Assembly (NCBI RefSeq): GCF_017161565.1
Contig: NZ_CP066796.1
Location: 744,001-808,000 of the forward strand
DNA length: 64,000 bases
Origin: Erwinia amylovora
Lineage (GTDB): Bacteria; Pseudomonadota; Gammaproteobacteria; Enterobacterales; Enterobacteriaceae
Reading direction: 5' to 3'
In this document: positions 16,501 to 24,406 of the stretch, one piece after another
Layout: every line of letters starts with the position of its first letter
Numbering within the stretch: the stretch's first letter is position 1
Program-made: the position numbers and the translations under genes
Notes under the pieces: model-generated
What the model was told of the DNA's origin: nothing
The model's database searches: none
What the model saw: the letters and a program-made list of their open reading frames with translations, nothing else

Positions 16501-18826
16501 CCTTAAAGGCATTCAGTAGCGCATTGCCCGCGGTTTGTAACTGACCGCCACGGTTGTCCAGTTCGCTAACGTCCAGCCGGGCGTTTGCGGACGAGCTGAT
16601 TATGCCGCCCCGGGCATTATCCAGCTTTTGTCCGTGGCTATTGAGTTGCAGATCGCCGCCGCTGCGCAACTGACCGGCCTGATTGACCAGTTCGCCGCTT
16701 AGTAGGGTAAGCGATTTGCCCGCGCTCATCGTCCCGTTGCGGTTATCAATCTGCTGGCCCTGGCTGTCAATCTCCACGGATCCGTCTGCCTGCATCACGC
16801 CCTGCTGATTATTCAGCGGATTGAGCAGGTTGACGTTTAATGAGCCGCTATCCTGCGCGCTGATGTGACCTTGCTGGTTGTTCAGGCTGGCGGCCCGCAG
16901 ATCGATATCACCGCCTGCCGCCAGCGTACCGTTCTGGTTGTCCACGCCGTTGAACAGCGTAAGGGACAGGGGGCCGCTACCAATTTGCAGAATTTTGCCA
17001 TCGCGATTGGACAGATTGTTCGCCGTTAACGTGATGTGCTGCGCCGAGGTCACGCCGCCGTCAAGCAGGGCATCGCCGGTGGTCATGTTCAGGTGACCGT
17101 TAGACAGGATTTGGCCTTTAGCGCCGTTCAGGCGGCCGCTGCTCAGGGACAGATTGCCGTCAGCCGTATGGACAATGTTGCCATCCTGATTATTGATGAT
17201 CGCGGCTTGTATCGTCAGATCTTTGCCGTTACTGGCGAGGCTACCGCCATGGTTATTGAAGTTGCCCTGATGGCTAAGCTGCAGCGAATTGCTGCCCGAC
17301 TGAGTGATCGCGCCCTGTTGGTTCGACAGATCGTGTGCGTTAATGCTCAGTTTGTCGGCCGACAGGCTGCCGCCGTCGTTATTCAGCATTTTTCCGCTGC
17401 TGGCGGTCAGCTGGCGCTGCGCGGTAATCTGCGCACCACCGCCGGTGAGCAGGTCGCTTTGCCCGGCATCCAGCGTGATGTTGTTCGCACTGCCGGAACC
17501 GTGGCGTACATCCACGCCTTGCCCACGGGCGGTGAAATCGCCGGCGGCCAGATTTTGCCCCTGAGCGCGCAGCTGGCCTGAGGTGGTCAGCGTTAAGTCG
17601 CCGCTGGCGGCCAGCTTACCGTCCTGATTGACCCCAGCGGCGAGTAAGCTTCCCGGTTCACTGTTAAGGCTGGCGCTTTGCGTTTGCAGATGATTGCGTG
17701 CCGCAACCGACCCGCTGTTATGCAAATCGCCCGCGCTGGTCAGGCTGGCATTGTCGCCAGCCTGTAAGGCACCGCTATTGTTGATGGCCGTATCAGAGGC
17801 GATGTTCATTCCGGCGCTGCTACTGAGGTTGCCGCTGTTTTCGATACGGCCATCTGCCGTGATGACCAGCGAACCGGCCTGTGCGCCTATATTACCGGCG
17901 TTAGCCACGCCGACGCCCTGTTCAGTGCCGATTAGTCGAATTTTGTTGGCATACATGCCGCCGAGGCGGGCGACATCGACCGCCAGCTGCGGCCGGGTGG
18001 ACCCGTCGGCTGCGAGTTTATCGATCTGTTGATGAGCCGCATCGACCCGGTTACGACCGGCCGTCACATTTAACGCTTTCGCCACGATGCCTGCATTGAT
18101 TTTCACCGAACGGGCAATGACATCCGTGTAATCCTGGCGGCTGCTGTCCATGCCGGCACCCTGTACCACAATTTCACCGCGCTCCACCGCATACCCGGTT
18201 AGCTGGCCTTGACTCATTTGCGCCTGGCCGGTCGTCAGCGTGGCGCGGTTAGCATTGATAAAACCACAGCCGTTACAGGAAATGCCCGATGGGTTAGCGA
18301 TCACCACCTGTGCCTGACGGCCGGCCACTTCGATGTAGCCATTGAGCCGGCTTGGGTCGCGCGAGTTAACCTCATTGAGGATCACTTTTGCTTCTCCGCC
18401 CGCCAGCCACTGGTTTCCAGCCACCATGCCGCCCAACTGGGTGGCGACATTGTGGCGTGAGTTATTCAGGATGGCGCCTTTATTATCAACGTCGAACTGG
18501 CGGTAAGTGTTGCGCGAAACGCCGGCCTCACTTGGCGTTTGGATATTGACTTGCGGCGTGCCGTTGGCGCTCGATACGATATTCGGCTGCTGGTTATTCG
18601 GGGCCTGGCCATCGGCGACAATGCCGGCCAGAGCACAACCGGTCGAGGTGACAAAAGCGAAAGCGGCAAGCATGACGCAGCTTAACGGGCTAAGCCGGCA
18701 GCAGCGCGTGGGAATTTTGTCCCGGCGCATGCGCGACCAACCCGTATGGCTGCGGGCAATATCTGCCACGACCATCAGCAGGCCGCGCGCCCGGTTGAAA
18801 ATAATGCGAAAGCGGAGTTTGTTCAC
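10565..18826 (-). CDS. cdiA: CdiA, filamentous two-partner-secreted CDI toxin with ParB-like C-terminus
   Basis: 2753 residues, somewhat shorter than E. coli CdiA. Order: extended signal peptide (MNKLRFRIIFNRARGLLMVV then a hydrophobic segment ending ALAG, about 1-68); TPS secretion domain with NPSGISCNGCGFINANRATL (about 69-310); long FHA-1 repeat filament (SLNNQQG, GGDLQL, DNRNGT units, to about 1110); a non-repetitive middle (about 1110-1480, with LPDNSLFQLHGEVTSHYLIE, LGDGYYEQRLIRDQIV) likely including the receptor-binding and YP regions; FHA-2 repeats (about 1500-2190); alanine-rich and pre-toxin domains; VENN at 2500-2503; then a 250-residue toxin part. The end contains YYISEGNHRMVAAQEIY (Gly-Asn-His-Arg at 2707-2710), the signature of ParB-like nuclease folds. 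Activity is inferred, not shown. Residues 2072-2503 are repeated in the orphan modules. Confidence 0.93.
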   Translation of the reverse strand: MNKLRFRIIFNRARGLLMVVADIARSHTGWSRMRRDKIPTRCCRLSPLSCVMLAAFAFVTSTGCALAGIVADGQAPNNQQPNIVSSANGTPQVNIQTPSEAGVSRNTYRQFDVDNKGAILNNSRHNVATQLGGMVAGNQWLAGGEAKVILNEVNSRDPSRLNGYIEVAGRQAQVVIANPSGISCNGCGFINANRATLTTGQAQMSQGQLTGYAVERGEIVVQGAGMDSSRQDYTDVIARSVKINAGIVAKALNVTAGRNRVDAAHQQIDKLAADGSTRPQLAVDVARLGGMYANKIRLIGTEQGVGVANAGNIGAQAGSLVITADGRIENSGNLSSSAGMNIASDTAINNSGALQAGDNASLTSAGDLHNSGSVAARNHLQTQSASLNSEPGSLLAAGVNQDGKLAASGDLTLTTSGQLRAQGQNLAAGDFTARGQGVDVRHGSGSANNITLDAGQSDLLTGGGAQITAQRQLTASSGKMLNNDGGSLSADKLSINAHDLSNQQGAITQSGSNSLQLSHQGNFNNHGGSLASNGKDLTIQAAIINNQDGNIVHTADGNLSLSSGRLNGAKGQILSNGHLNMTTGDALLDGGVTSAQHITLTANNLSNRDGKILQIGSGPLSLTLFNGVDNQNGTLAAGGDIDLRAASLNNQQGHISAQDSGSLNVNLLNPLNNQQGVMQADGSVEIDSQGQQIDNRNGTMSAGKSLTLLSGELVNQAGQLRSGGDLQLNSHGQKLDNARGGIISSSANARLDVSELDNRGGQLQTAGNALLNAFKGLVNNTAGLIRSGATTTVNAAQIVNRDSNTHNTGLEGQRVQLNSDSLDNTQGVLRANDLLDITTVQSLNNTHGLVSSADGLSISGGDTLVLSNSGGTLISGKHLQLRAASLGGDGRVLSQGAMTLNLQQGFVNQGDVIANGDLNFNVGGNLDNRALLKAGGTLNLHSASLNNTAAGEISAGQNHILNDGELTNRGLIDGSLTHIQSGTLTNTGSGRIYGDHIALQIGTLNNLAEGGTAATIAARERLDIAAQNINNSAHALIYSAGDVAIGGQLDDKWQASGQALVFNNHSATLESVGNMTLNIGQINNFNDHLVTQNVVTERSQHHEAVLQGATTRHDWAKVDTSHSNKYNVHDAIMPDGSVNNEFYEYQYQRTVTETQIKESDPGQIIAGGNLTVNSERINNYDSRIMAGGTLGVNPGAVLNNVASEGTKVTVDKGSQTRWYAKKSRHHGKTKTSQGKDTNGYKPAAIKQTFALATMVYQGNTQVNGSGTTVAGRDTSALEQQAGNTAGVVAPVGHIVEIALPGAAANSVIRVTTPNTRLPDNSLFQLHGEVTSHYLIETDPRFTSQKQWLSSDYMQSALGQDPSRLDKRLGDGYYEQRLIRDQIVNLTGQRYLAGYSNDGEQYKALMDAGVTFAKDYHLTPGVALTPEQMALLTSDMVWLVKQDVTLPDGSRQSVLVPQVYARVKKGDLDGSGALLSGTNVVLNTGRDLTNGGKIAGREVTQIGADTLNNSGYIGANRVNLKAMTDINNIGGTLQGGDALVAIAGRDINSSSTLAGDDSNRYLNRAAGIYVQNDNGTLGLRAVNNINLTASQVDNSGKNSQTEIIAGHDLNLNTLATTHSEKSDWGSDNYRHLTQTEDIGTQLNGGGSVALGAGHDVNAQAAAMTAKDNVAVQAGHDINLTAGDSAYHLTEHSKQTVKGLLSGKSVETHDEVQNQSALGSSVSGNSVMMQAGHDLLVSGSSVASTQDVSLLAGNDLNITAADQSREENHRREEKKTGLTGTGGIGFSYGKNALKTTDNGQSQSSAGSTVGSSQGNVQLAAGSALTVKGSEVLGGKDLDLSGKQVNILAADNQSVQTHTIEQKQSGLTLALSGAVGSAVNSAVTSANEASNASSGRLAALDGLKTALGGVQAYQGYQLGSAQGEEAKNLFGVNLSYGSQSSKSQQTQTSNQSQGSTLTAGNNLNIRATDADITVQGSQLQAGKDLGLTAARDVNLLSAQNTSVLEGKNESHGASVGVGINFGGDKNGLTLNASANIGTGSESGNGVSHTETTVSAGDRLNISSGRDITLTGAQASGNRVTVDAGRYLTLTSEQDSDNHDSKQLNASAGGSVGFSPSTASVSLSRDKMHSNYDSVQEQTGIFAGKGGFDITSGEHTQLNGAVIGSTAAPDKNRLDTGSLGFGDIENKARYQVEHLSESFGTGGNTGLQFLGNAAGILMVGVNGNGHDSSTTKAAVSDGSIIIRDASARRQDVAGLSRDVEHANQTLSPIFNKEKEQQRLQEAQKISEIALQAADIAATQGKIKATRAANDKIAGASQHDRDKALAGLKKQDPSKQYSEADIENQVYQNFYHQALTESGFGTGGKVQQAIQAATAAVQGLAGGNIGAAIAGGAAPYLAEVIHKMTEDKTVPGGINVEANLMAHAVVGAVVAQASGHSALAGAAGATAGEFIAQQLYPGTDRNQLTEEQKQTVSTLGTLAAGLAGGLTGGSAADTVAGAQAGKNAVENNWLHADQALAFDKELSQCRKSGGDCQAVVDKWKQVSDKQSAETDEKLKDNPLTAQGMHKELAQGGIDATERPGWLNHIGADVMTSDEAKAYVQQWNGQDLAKIDVNSPGWTKFAVFISDPENQVAIGSVAGLSKSIINLAKATVSNISQSGVSTSIKSMQIGLRNPQQVDQIKNDMLSSNYRFTAPEGRIAGYIDSKGNYYISEGNHRMVAAQEIYKNTGDASYIEKLLQNGSWTQAKNAPAGAKPMPTRK
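11318..12613 (-). repeat. cdiA-core repeat, copy 1, inside main cdiA (1.3 kb)
   Basis: The parent of the repeat family: residues 2072-2503 of CdiA. To the right of 12613 cdiA continues without interruption (ggcctgtgcg...), whereas all orphan copies switch there to ttccgctcccttgctt and symE. Confidence 0.9.
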
Positions 18827-18843
18827 GGTGGAGTTTCCTTACT

Positions 18844-20598
18844 CTAATATTGCCAGTTGAGATTAAAGCCCAGTGATACGGGATCGGTTCTGAAACCGTC
18901 CGGCTTTGAGAAAGGCACCGAAGCAAACAGGTCATAGCCCACCTGTAATGCTTTGCCACGTAGCCCCATGGCACCACCGGCTAAATGGTTGCCAGCCAGA
19001 TATTGCGTACCGTTTCCGCCCACCTCACCGTAATCCACCCCGAGATAGAGTTCCTGAGTCGGCAGCGGCGTTGCCCATGCGATGTCGTTACGCACCAGCC
19101 ATCCACGGTCGGCATTCAACGTCCTTTCACCATCAAAGCCGCGTACCGTCCAGCGGTTACCTATGGCGAACTGCTCTTGTGGGGTGAGTAAGGTATGACT
19201 GAGCTGGCGTTGATACTGCACGTTATAGTGAAATCGTTGCCGCAGCAGGGTAAACGGAATATCAACCTGGGCGGAAAGTTGCACGATTTTACTTAACGCT
19301 GTGGCATCACCCATATTTTCCTCGGGTGCCTGCATCGCGCCAAACCAGCGGGTGCCGCGCTGATAGCTGGCAGCCACATCCAGCGTGGCCTGCGATATAT
19401 AGTGGCGATGCTGCAAACCCATTCGCCACGCCGAAGTGCGGCGGCGCTGAATGCCAATCTCGGTATCATCTATGTAGTTTCTGGATCCGCGCGCCAGCAG
19501 GTCATAAGTCAGCGTGGTTTTCTGATTGCCGTTACGGTGCAATATGCGACTGACCTGAAAATCCATATTCTGGCTTTTGCCGCTGTAGTGATAGTCGCTG
19601 TTGAGTCCGGCCACCGTTTGCCGGTAGTCATAGCTGTTGGCTGTCAGGCTAAGCAGCCAGTAGCCAAACGGCACCGAGTAGTGGCCGGTCAGGTTGTTGG
19701 AACCTTTGCCGTTTTTGCTTTGCAGGCTGCTGCTGCCAGAAAGATAAAACATATCGCTAAGCGATAACGGATTGTCCAGCGATAGCGTCAGGCCGCCCTG
19801 ATAGCGGCCGGTGCTGCGCGTGCCGGAGTCATCGAGTGAGGCAGCAACGCGCCACATGCGCTGCTGACGCCAGCGCAGCGCAATGTCGCTTTCGCCTGGC
19901 CCGGCAGCGGGCAGGATCTCCATATCGGCCTGCACGGTCGGCAGGCGCTGCAGGTTCTCCAGCCCCTGCTCAATATCACGCAGATCCAGCAGCTGGCCCT
20001 GATGGGCCGGAAATGCGCTATAAAGGCTGATGTAACGTCCACTGTCCGGCGTCAGCGTCACGTGTCGGGTTTTACCCGCGACCACCACCAGCCTGAGTTC
20101 ACCGCTTTTGAGATCCTGTGCGGGGGCCAGTACCCGGCTGGTAATATAGCCGTGGTCAACCAGGCGATTTTGCAGGGTGCTCATCAGCAGGTTGATCCCC
20201 TGTCCGCCAAGGCATTTCCCCACCGCCTGATGGCTGATGCGCTGCAAAGGTAGCCAGTGGGGCAGGGCGTCTGTACCGCTCAACGTCACGCGTGTAAGCG
20301 TGAAACACGGGGTTTCTTGCGCAAAACGAAGGTGACCCACGTTGCCCGACGGCGCTGACAGCCGAATATCAGGTGCTTGTGGCTTCAGGCGATTCTGTAA
20401 AGCCCGTTGTTGATCTTGCTGATGAATTAATTGTTGATCGCCTTGCCCGATTAATGCGTCAGGTAAAGGCTTAGCGGGCAACGTTGCGGCGACAGGCGCG
20501 GTTTCAGCCCGTGCTTCAGCAACGGAAAGCCAAAGGGATATCAGCAGTGTTTGCCGCACGATATTTATTATCCGGCGGCGTAGTTGAATATCCATCAT
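18844..20598 (-). CDS. cdiB: CdiB, TpsB/Omp85-family outer-membrane transporter for CdiA
   Basis: 584 residues. Signal peptide 1-31 (hydrophobic [20 protein letters not shown], cut near ARA-ET). A plug-helix/linker region is rich in Gln ([20 protein letters not shown]). Then come two POTRA domains ([32 protein letters not shown] and [10 protein letters not shown]) and a 16-strand barrel with [20 protein letters not shown], the family motif [12 protein letters not shown] (VRGY/F box on loop 6) and the final strand [11 protein letters not shown]. It recognises the TPS domain of CdiA and moves it across the outer membrane. The gene ends 17 bases before cdiA, the E. coli-type order cdiB-cdiA-cdiI. 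Confidence 0.92.
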   Translation of the reverse strand: MMDIQLRRRIINIVRQTLLISLWLSVAEARAETAPVAATLPAKPLPDALIGQGDQQLIHQQDQQRALQNRLKPQAPDIRLSAPSGNVGHLRFAQETPCFTLTRVTLSGTDALPHWLPLQRISHQAVGKCLGGQGINLLMSTLQNRLVDHGYITSRVLAPAQDLKSGELRLVVVAGKTRHVTLTPDSGRYISLYSAFPAHQGQLLDLRDIEQGLENLQRLPTVQADMEILPAAGPGESDIALRWRQQRMWRVAASLDDSGTRSTGRYQGGLTLSLDNPLSLSDMFYLSGSSSLQSKNGKGSNNLTGHYSVPFGYWLLSLTANSYDYRQTVAGLNSDYHYSGKSQNMDFQVSRILHRNGNQKTTLTYDLLARGSRNYIDDTEIGIQRRRTSAWRMGLQHRHYISQATLDVAASYQRGTRWFGAMQAPEENMGDATALSKIVQLSAQVDIPFTLLRQRFHYNVQYQRQLSHTLLTPQEQFAIGNRWTVRGFDGERTLNADRGWLVRNDIAWATPLPTQELYLGVDYGEVGGNGTQYLAGNHLAGGAMGLRGKALQVGYDLFASVPFSKPDGFRTDPVSLGFNLNWQY

Positions 20599-20848
20599 TT
20601 ATTATTATCCTGTTTGGCGTGTCGGAAATGGCTTCCATTTCTTCATTGCAGAAAACAAATTTTACAAAATTAATATATGAATTTACATTAGAAAATCTAT
20701 TTAAGTAAAAAAATAATGCGAATTCTTAATTTCGGTACGAATTTTATACAGCGCGGCAGGCTTAATAAAAAGAGTTGGCGAATCAAAGGGAAGGTGACTG
20801 ACGGCTTAACGGAAAAAATATCACGGAAAAGCGACAGTTCTCATAGCT
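20599..20848. other. AT-rich upstream region of cdiB
   Basis: Strongly AT-rich non-coding DNA ahead of cdiB, which should hold the promoter of the cdi operon on the minus strand. No gene or clear operator was recognised. The region to its right belongs to the small-RNA promoter. Confidence 0.5.
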
Positions 20849-20914
20849 GGTTACATTTTGCGGATATCTGTTGCGATTCCGCGGTAGCGGTTTAATGCGG
20901 TGCATTGCTACAGT
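20849..20914 (+). promoter_or_regulatory. Promoter of the OmrA/B small RNA with OmpR-like site
   Basis: GGTTACATTTTGCGGATATC at 20849-20868 resembles OmpR boxes (TTTACATTTTGnnACAT-type). TACAGT at 20909-20914 is a good -10 element seven bases before the first C of the RNA. In E. coli both omrA and omrB are switched on by EnvZ-OmpR, so the same control is expected here. Confidence 0.6.
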
Positions 20915-20920
20915 TCAGAT

Positions 20921-20999
20921 CCCAGAGGTATTGATGGGTGAACATCAAAAGTATTGACGCTTTATTTCACCAACCTGCGCAGAAGCGCAGGTTTTTTTT
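20921..20999 (+). ncRNA. omrA: OmrA/OmrB-type Hfq-dependent small RNA
   Basis: It begins CCCAGAGGTATTGATGGGTG, which matches the shared 5' end of E. coli OmrA and OmrB (the seed that pairs with targets such as ompT, cirA, csgD and flhDC mRNAs). It ends with CACCAACCTGCGC, loop AGAA, GCGCAGGTT and eight T, the typical Omr terminator and Hfq tail. The middle is different from both E. coli RNAs, so it cannot be assigned to A or B. About 79 bases. E. coli has two tandem copies next to aas; only one is seen here, and it is 11.8 kb away from aas. Confidence 0.9.
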
Positions 21000-21175
21000 G
21001 CTCTTAATTTGTGTTTAATTATCATAATTAACTCTCTAACCCCGGTTAGTTAAATTCTTCCGCTCTAAAACGTCCGCTGGCCTCACACGATCTGAAACAC
21101 AGTTTGTCTTTTAACCCTTTGTCATTTTTTGTATAACTCTCTTCAAGTTATTCTGCACCCTGCCACGGAACACAC

Positions 21176-22891
21176 ATGCCGCCGTTAAGAAAATCGCTGG
21201 CCAAATCCCAGTCTGCTCCTACTTTCAACCTCTTGCGATTCCGGCTTGTTTGCCTTGGCGTGTTGACCTGTCTGGTTTTTTTACTGCTAAGAGTGGCGGA
21301 TTTACAGCTGATTAATCATCCGATGCTGGAAAAAGAGGCTGACCAGCGCTCGCTGCGCACCGTCACTCTCCCCCCCAATCGTGGTACTTTGCTGGATCGC
21401 AACGGTGAGGCGTTAGCACTTAGCGTACCGTCGCGTGATATTATCGCCGATCCGCAGCGCGTGCTGGAGGCGCACCCGGATTTTACCAGCGCGAAATGGC
21501 AGTACCTTGCCAACGCGCTGGAACAGCGCCCGGAACAGATTGCCGCACAGATTGGCGCAAACCCCGAGCGGCGCTTCCTCTATCTTGGCCATAAAATCGA
21601 ACTGGGCATCGCCAAAGATATCGCCAAACTGCACCTGGCCGGTATCAGCACCTTATATAACGACAGTCGTTTCTACCCGATGAGCGAAGCCACCGCACCG
21701 CTGATCGGCATTGTTGGCGCGGAGAACAGCGGTCTTAGCGGCCTGGAGAAGGGCTTTGATAAGCTGTTACGCGGTACGCCGGGCGTGAAGAAGTACCGTC
21801 AGGATGCCAATGGCAATATTGTGGCGATGATCAATTATGAGCCACCGCAGCAACCGCCAACGGTTCAGCTCAGTATTGATAAATTTGACCAGTACACCCT
21901 GTACAGCAAACTGCGCGACGGGGTTATGCTGAACAAAGCGGATTCCGGTGCGGCGGTGCTGATCAAGATCGATACCGGGGAGATCCTCGGCATGGCCTCT
22001 TACCCGTCATTTAACCCGAACCATTTCGTTGATGTTTCACCGGCGCAGATGCGTAATGCGGCGATCAACGACAGCTATGAACCGGGTTCAACGGTAAAGC
22101 CGCTGGTGGTGATGGAAGGCCTGGCGCGCAAGCTGGTGCGCCCGGATTCCGTACTGGATACCACACCGTACCGGGTTAACGGCCATCTGATCCGTGATGT
22201 GGGGCACTGGTCGCGTTTGACCATGACCGGCATCCTGCAGAAATCCAGTGATATCGGCGTATCGCATATTGCGCTGGCGATGCCGGCCGAAGTGCTGGTA
22301 AACACCTACCACTCTTTCGGACTGGGCAAGCCGACCGGGCTGGGCCTGACCGGAGAGAGTGTGGGCTACTTCCCGCTGCACCGCCAGCGCTGGGCCGATA
22401 TTGAACGCGCCACCTTCTCTTTTGGCTATGGACTGCGCGTGACCCCGCTCCAGATAGCACGCGAATATGCCACCCTCGGCGCGTTTGGCGTTTACCGCCC
22501 GCTGTCGATCACCAAAGTCACGCCGCCGGTGCTGGGTAAACGCGTGGCCGATGAGCAGACGGTGCGGGCGGTGGTACATATGATGGAAAGTGATGCGCTG
22601 CCGGGCGGCAGCGGCGTGCGTGCTGCGGTACCGGGCTATCGCCTGGCGATTAAAACCGGTACTGCCGAAAAAATGGGCGACAGCGGCAAATATGACGGTG
22701 GCTATATTAACTACACCGCCGGGGTAGCGCCGGCCAGTAATCCCCAGGTGGCGCTGGTGATTATGATCAACCACCCGACGGCGGGCGATCACTTCGGCGG
22801 CTCGGTAGCGGCGCCGGTGTTTGGCAATATTATTGGCCCGGTGCTGAAACATATGAATATTCCCCCGGACGCGCTCTACGGTCACGGTTAA
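21176..22891 (+). CDS. Second FtsI-like penicillin-binding protein (PBP3 paralog)
   Basis: 571 residues, close in length to FtsI (588). One N-terminal membrane anchor (LVCLGVLTCLVFLLLRVADL), then the pedestal domain with RGTLLDRNGEALALSVP, and a transpeptidase domain. Active-site motifs: S305-T-V-K308, S357-S-D359 in place of the FtsI Ser-X-Asn, and K493-T-G. Strong identity with FtsI continues to the end (RWADIERATFSFGYGLRVTP, KTGTAEKMG). It is not the division-cluster ftsI, as no mra/mur genes are near; it looks like the accessory FtsI paralogs known in Salmonella (PBP3SAL) and other enterics. It would cross-link septal peptidoglycan in the periplasm, perhaps under special conditions such as acidity. 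Monocistronic, with a terminator behind it. Confidence 0.88.
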   Translation: MPPLRKSLAKSQSAPTFNLLRFRLVCLGVLTCLVFLLLRVADLQLINHPMLEKEADQRSLRTVTLPPNRGTLLDRNGEALALSVPSRDIIADPQRVLEAHPDFTSAKWQYLANALEQRPEQIAAQIGANPERRFLYLGHKIELGIAKDIAKLHLAGISTLYNDSRFYPMSEATAPLIGIVGAENSGLSGLEKGFDKLLRGTPGVKKYRQDANGNIVAMINYEPPQQPPTVQLSIDKFDQYTLYSKLRDGVMLNKADSGAAVLIKIDTGEILGMASYPSFNPNHFVDVSPAQMRNAAINDSYEPGSTVKPLVVMEGLARKLVRPDSVLDTTPYRVNGHLIRDVGHWSRLTMTGILQKSSDIGVSHIALAMPAEVLVNTYHSFGLGKPTGLGLTGESVGYFPLHRQRWADIERATFSFGYGLRVTPLQIAREYATLGAFGVYRPLSITKVTPPVLGKRVADEQTVRAVVHMMESDALPGGSGVRAAVPGYRLAIKTGTAEKMGDSGKYDGGYINYTAGVAPASNPQVALVIMINHPTAGDHFGGSVAAPVFGNIIGPVLKHMNIPPDALYGHG

Positions 22892-22928
22892 GAAACCGCG
22901 TCGTCTTTTGCGCCGTCAGCTGCAGATC

Positions 22929-22952
22929 ACCACGCGTATGCGTGGTTTTTTT
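22929..22952 (+). terminator. Rho-independent terminator after the ftsI paralog
   Basis: ACCACGC, loop GTAT, GCGTGGT, then seven T. It starts 38 bases after the stop codon. The remainder up to 23176 is the leader of the efflux operon, with no further gene. Confidence 0.85.
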
Positions 22953-23176
22953 GGCGCTATTTCATGGCGATAACATATATTAAATCTCGCATTTCTTACG
23001 GAATTCTTACGCTGCCAGCATGGAACGCCAGCAGATAAGCTAAGATAATATGCTTAACTACCCACCACCTTTGGACGGGTAAGGGGCTAAAGCCATGCCC
23101 TTTACGCCGGGTTTTTGCGCGCCGGGGATTATCCTGTCGGGTGTTGTTTATCACTGCATTTTATGAACCGGGCCTT

Positions 23177-24406
23177 ATGAGCGAAATCTCCCGCAAGAAG
23201 CCGTACTCACGGCGTAAGATCATTCTCTGCGTTATCGTGCTGGTGCTGGCTGCCGGCCTGTTCTGGCGCTTATGGCCGTATGGCCCTGGCGCAGCCGGGG
23301 GACCTGGCGATATGGGCGGCCCGCGCGGGCAGGGCGGACCAGGGCAGATGGCGGGGATGGCCACTCCGGTCCACGCCGGGGAAGTGCGGCTGGCCGATGT
23401 GCCTGTTTATCTGACCGCGCTGGGAACGGTTATTCCCAACGCCACCGTCACCGTCACCAGTCAGGTGAGCGGCACGCTGACCCATGTTTATTTTAAGGAA
23501 GGGGAAAAGGTGGCCGCCGGGCAGCTGCTGGCGCAGATCGATCCGCGCAGCTATCAGGCCACGCTGGCGCAGTATCAGGGCAATCTGAGCCAGAACCAGG
23601 CGCTGCTGAAAAGCGCTCAGCTGACGCTGGCGCGTTATCAGAAACTTTATGCCCGGGATTTGCTGGCGCGTCAGGATCTTGAAACTCAGACTGCCACCGT
23701 GGGGCAGTACCTCGGCGCGGTGACAGCGGATCAGGCGCAGATCGCTGCCGCTAAGCTGAATATTGAATTCGCCCGCATTACCGCGCCGATCTCCGGGCGG
23801 GTCGGACTGCGGCTGGTGGATGCCGGTAACAGGATCCAAAGCTCGGATACCACCGGCATTGTGGTGATAACCCAAACGCAACCGGCGGCGGTGACTTTTA
23901 GCGTGCCGCAGAGCAATATACCCACGCTGCTTAAGGCGCTGCATAACGGCCAGCCGCTGCCCGCCACCGCTTTCGATCAGGCAGGCAGCACCCAGCTGGC
24001 TCAGGGTGAAGTGCAGTTTATCAGCAATCAGATTGATACCAGCACCGGCAGCGTTGCGCTGAAAGCGCTGTTCGTCAATCAGGACGAAACCCTGTATGCC
24101 AACCAGTTTGTCAATCTGCGGCTGCAAACCGGCACGCTGAAACAGGCCACGGTGATCCCGGCCCGGGCGCTACAGTTGAGCAGCGACGGCAGTTTCGTTT
24201 ATGTGATCAATAAAGACCGCACGGTGACGCGCAAAGCCGTCACCACCGGCCCGGCATTCGGCAGCAGTCAGCAGGCTATTCTGTCCGGCGTCAGCCCGGG
24301 CGAGCAGGTGGTGACCGAAGGTATCGACCGCCTGAGCGATGGCAGCAAGGTGTCGCTGGTCAGTGCAGAAGAAACCCGCGCGGCCGCGGGCAAGAAAGCG
24401 CAATGA
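23177..24406 (+). CDS. mdtU: RND efflux periplasmic adaptor protein (MdtA/MuxA-like)
   Basis: 409 residues from ATG at 23177; a GTG at 23141 in the same frame is less likely because MSEISRKK leads directly into the membrane anchor ([19 protein letters not shown]). It then has a Gly/Pro-rich linker, lipoyl-like domain ([20 protein letters not shown]), coiled-coil hairpin ([38 protein letters not shown]), and beta-barrel and membrane-proximal domains ([40 protein letters not shown]). It links the inner-membrane pump to an outer-membrane channel. It is first of three genes with ATGA overlaps. There is no baeSR behind it, so this is more like the second, MuxABC-like system (MdtUVW of Erwinia amylovora) than mdtABC; the symbol rests on that context. 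Confidence 0.85.
   Translation: MSEISRKKPYSRRKIILCVIVLVLAAGLFWRLWPYGPGAAGGPGDMGGPRGQGGPGQMAGMATPVHAGEVRLADVPVYLTALGTVIPNATVTVTSQVSGTLTHVYFKEGEKVAAGQLLAQIDPRSYQATLAQYQGNLSQNQALLKSAQLTLARYQKLYARDLLARQDLETQTATVGQYLGAVTADQAQIAAAKLNIEFARITAPISGRVGLRLVDAGNRIQSSDTTGIVVITQTQPAAVTFSVPQSNIPTLLKALHNGQPLPATAFDQAGSTQLAQGEVQFISNQIDTSTGSVALKALFVNQDETLYANQFVNLRLQTGTLKQATVIPARALQLSSDGSFVYVINKDRTVTRKAVTTGPAFGSSQQAILSGVSPGEQVVTEGIDRLSDGSKVSLVSAEETRAAAGKKAQ

Noticed and set aside
22088..22885. 265-residue minus-strand frame opposite the ftsI paralog
   Set aside because: The plus frame has all three penicillin-binding motifs; the antisense frame is His/Arg-rich and without any family feature.
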